Assembly (NCBI GenBank): GCA_005777415.1
Contig: SXMI01000069.1
Span: forward strand, 1 to 13,898
Reading direction: 5' to 3'
Origin: Actinomycetota bacterium
GTDB taxonomy: Bacteria; Actinomycetota; Acidimicrobiia; Acidimicrobiales; Microtrichaceae
Length of the DNA: 13,898 bases
The notes under the pieces were generated by a model. That model worked only from the letters and a program-made list of their open reading frames with translations, searched no databases and was not told the origin of the DNA. Made by a program: the position numbers and the translations under genes. This document shows positions 13,761 to 13,898 of the stretch, in pieces; within the stretch, counting starts at the first letter, position 1; the number at the start of each line of letters is the position of its first letter.

Positions 13761-13898
13761 CAGAGTTCCTCCGGGGTGGTGACGTGGCCGGCGCTGGCCG
13801 TGGCGGCGGCGACGGCGGGTGAGACCAGGTGGGTGCGGCCGCCGCGCCCCTGCCGGCCCTCGAAGTTGCGGTTCGACGTGGAGGCCGACCGCTCACCC
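13760..13898 (-). CDS. leuC: 3-isopropylmalate dehydratase large subunit, C-terminal end (partial)
   Basis: The last 45 codons are present, the rest lying beyond the window edge. The reading begins GERSASTSNRNFEGRQGRGG and continues RTHLVSPAVAAATASAGH, the C-terminal signature of the LeuC aconitase-family subunit, which carries the 4Fe-4S cluster; the SNRNFEGRQG segment contains active-site Ser and Arg residues. The stop TGA (13760-13762) shares one base with the leuD ATG. The leuC-leuD order is the usual one. The frame is unambiguous because it ends exactly at the coupled start. Confidence 0.96.
   Translation of the reverse strand, partial: GERSASTSNRNFEGRQGRGGRTHLVSPAVAAATASAGHVTTPEEL

Noticed and set aside
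1..13898. Search for defence systems, mobile elements, CRISPR arrays, tRNAs or other accessory cargo
   Set aside because: Coding density is near complete with conserved metabolic genes. I saw no transposase or integrase, no regular direct repeats and no tRNA-like cloverleaf, so there is no evidence for such a system here.

Overview
The window is a gene-dense, very GC-rich stretch of bacterial chromosome. Its gene content is housekeeping nitrogen, molybdate and amino-acid metabolism. The actinobacterial-type SerC, the long SerA with a C-terminal ACT domain, the secreted beta-propeller lipoprotein and the many apparently leaderless starts all point to Actinomycetota. Acidimicrobiia is my best guess, but that rests on recall of similar proteins and not on any search. 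I see no rRNA, tRNA, CRISPR array, insertion sequence, phage gene or other mobile element.

Layout: the window opens with the last 39 codons of a Cys/Met-metabolism PLP enzyme (probably metY, + strand), facing a small 82-aa hypothetical gene (- strand). A strong hairpin at 417-449 separates that gene from amt (476-2050, -), an ammonium channel with a signal peptide. A 197-bp divergent region (2051-2247) holds a GlnR-like AC-n9-AC box and leads to modA-modB (2248-3821, +), the binding lipoprotein and permease of a molybdate importer; no ATPase gene (modC) follows. modB ends flush against serC (3822-4949, -). A short 85-bp divergent region separates serC from an aspartate-type aminotransferase (5035-6246, +), which is translationally coupled to an S9-family serine peptidase (6243-8342, +). 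The peptidase overlaps, tail to tail by 64 bp, a renalase-like FAD oxidoreductase (8279-9298, -). serA (9367-10929, +) follows and converges on a 711-aa beta-propeller lipoprotein (10945-13080, -). The window closes with leuD (13167-13760, -) and the 3' end of leuC (13760-13898, -).

How the genes fit together: SerA and SerC are the first two enzymes of the phosphorylated serine pathway, and SerC draws its amino group from glutamate. The aminotransferase, MetY (sulfur assimilation into homocysteine) and LeuCD (isopropylmalate isomerase) are also amino-acid biosynthesis, and Amt supplies the nitrogen. The peptidase could recycle peptides into the same pools, but that link rests only on gene overlap.

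I found no previously undescribed system. The observations most worth a second look are the recurring -10-like hexamer placed 6-7 nt before start codons (leaderless transcripts), the missing modC, the candidate nitrogen-regulator site before amt, and the 64-bp antisense gene overlap. There is no gene-free stretch longer than 300 bases; the longest is the 197-bp amt/modA divergent region.
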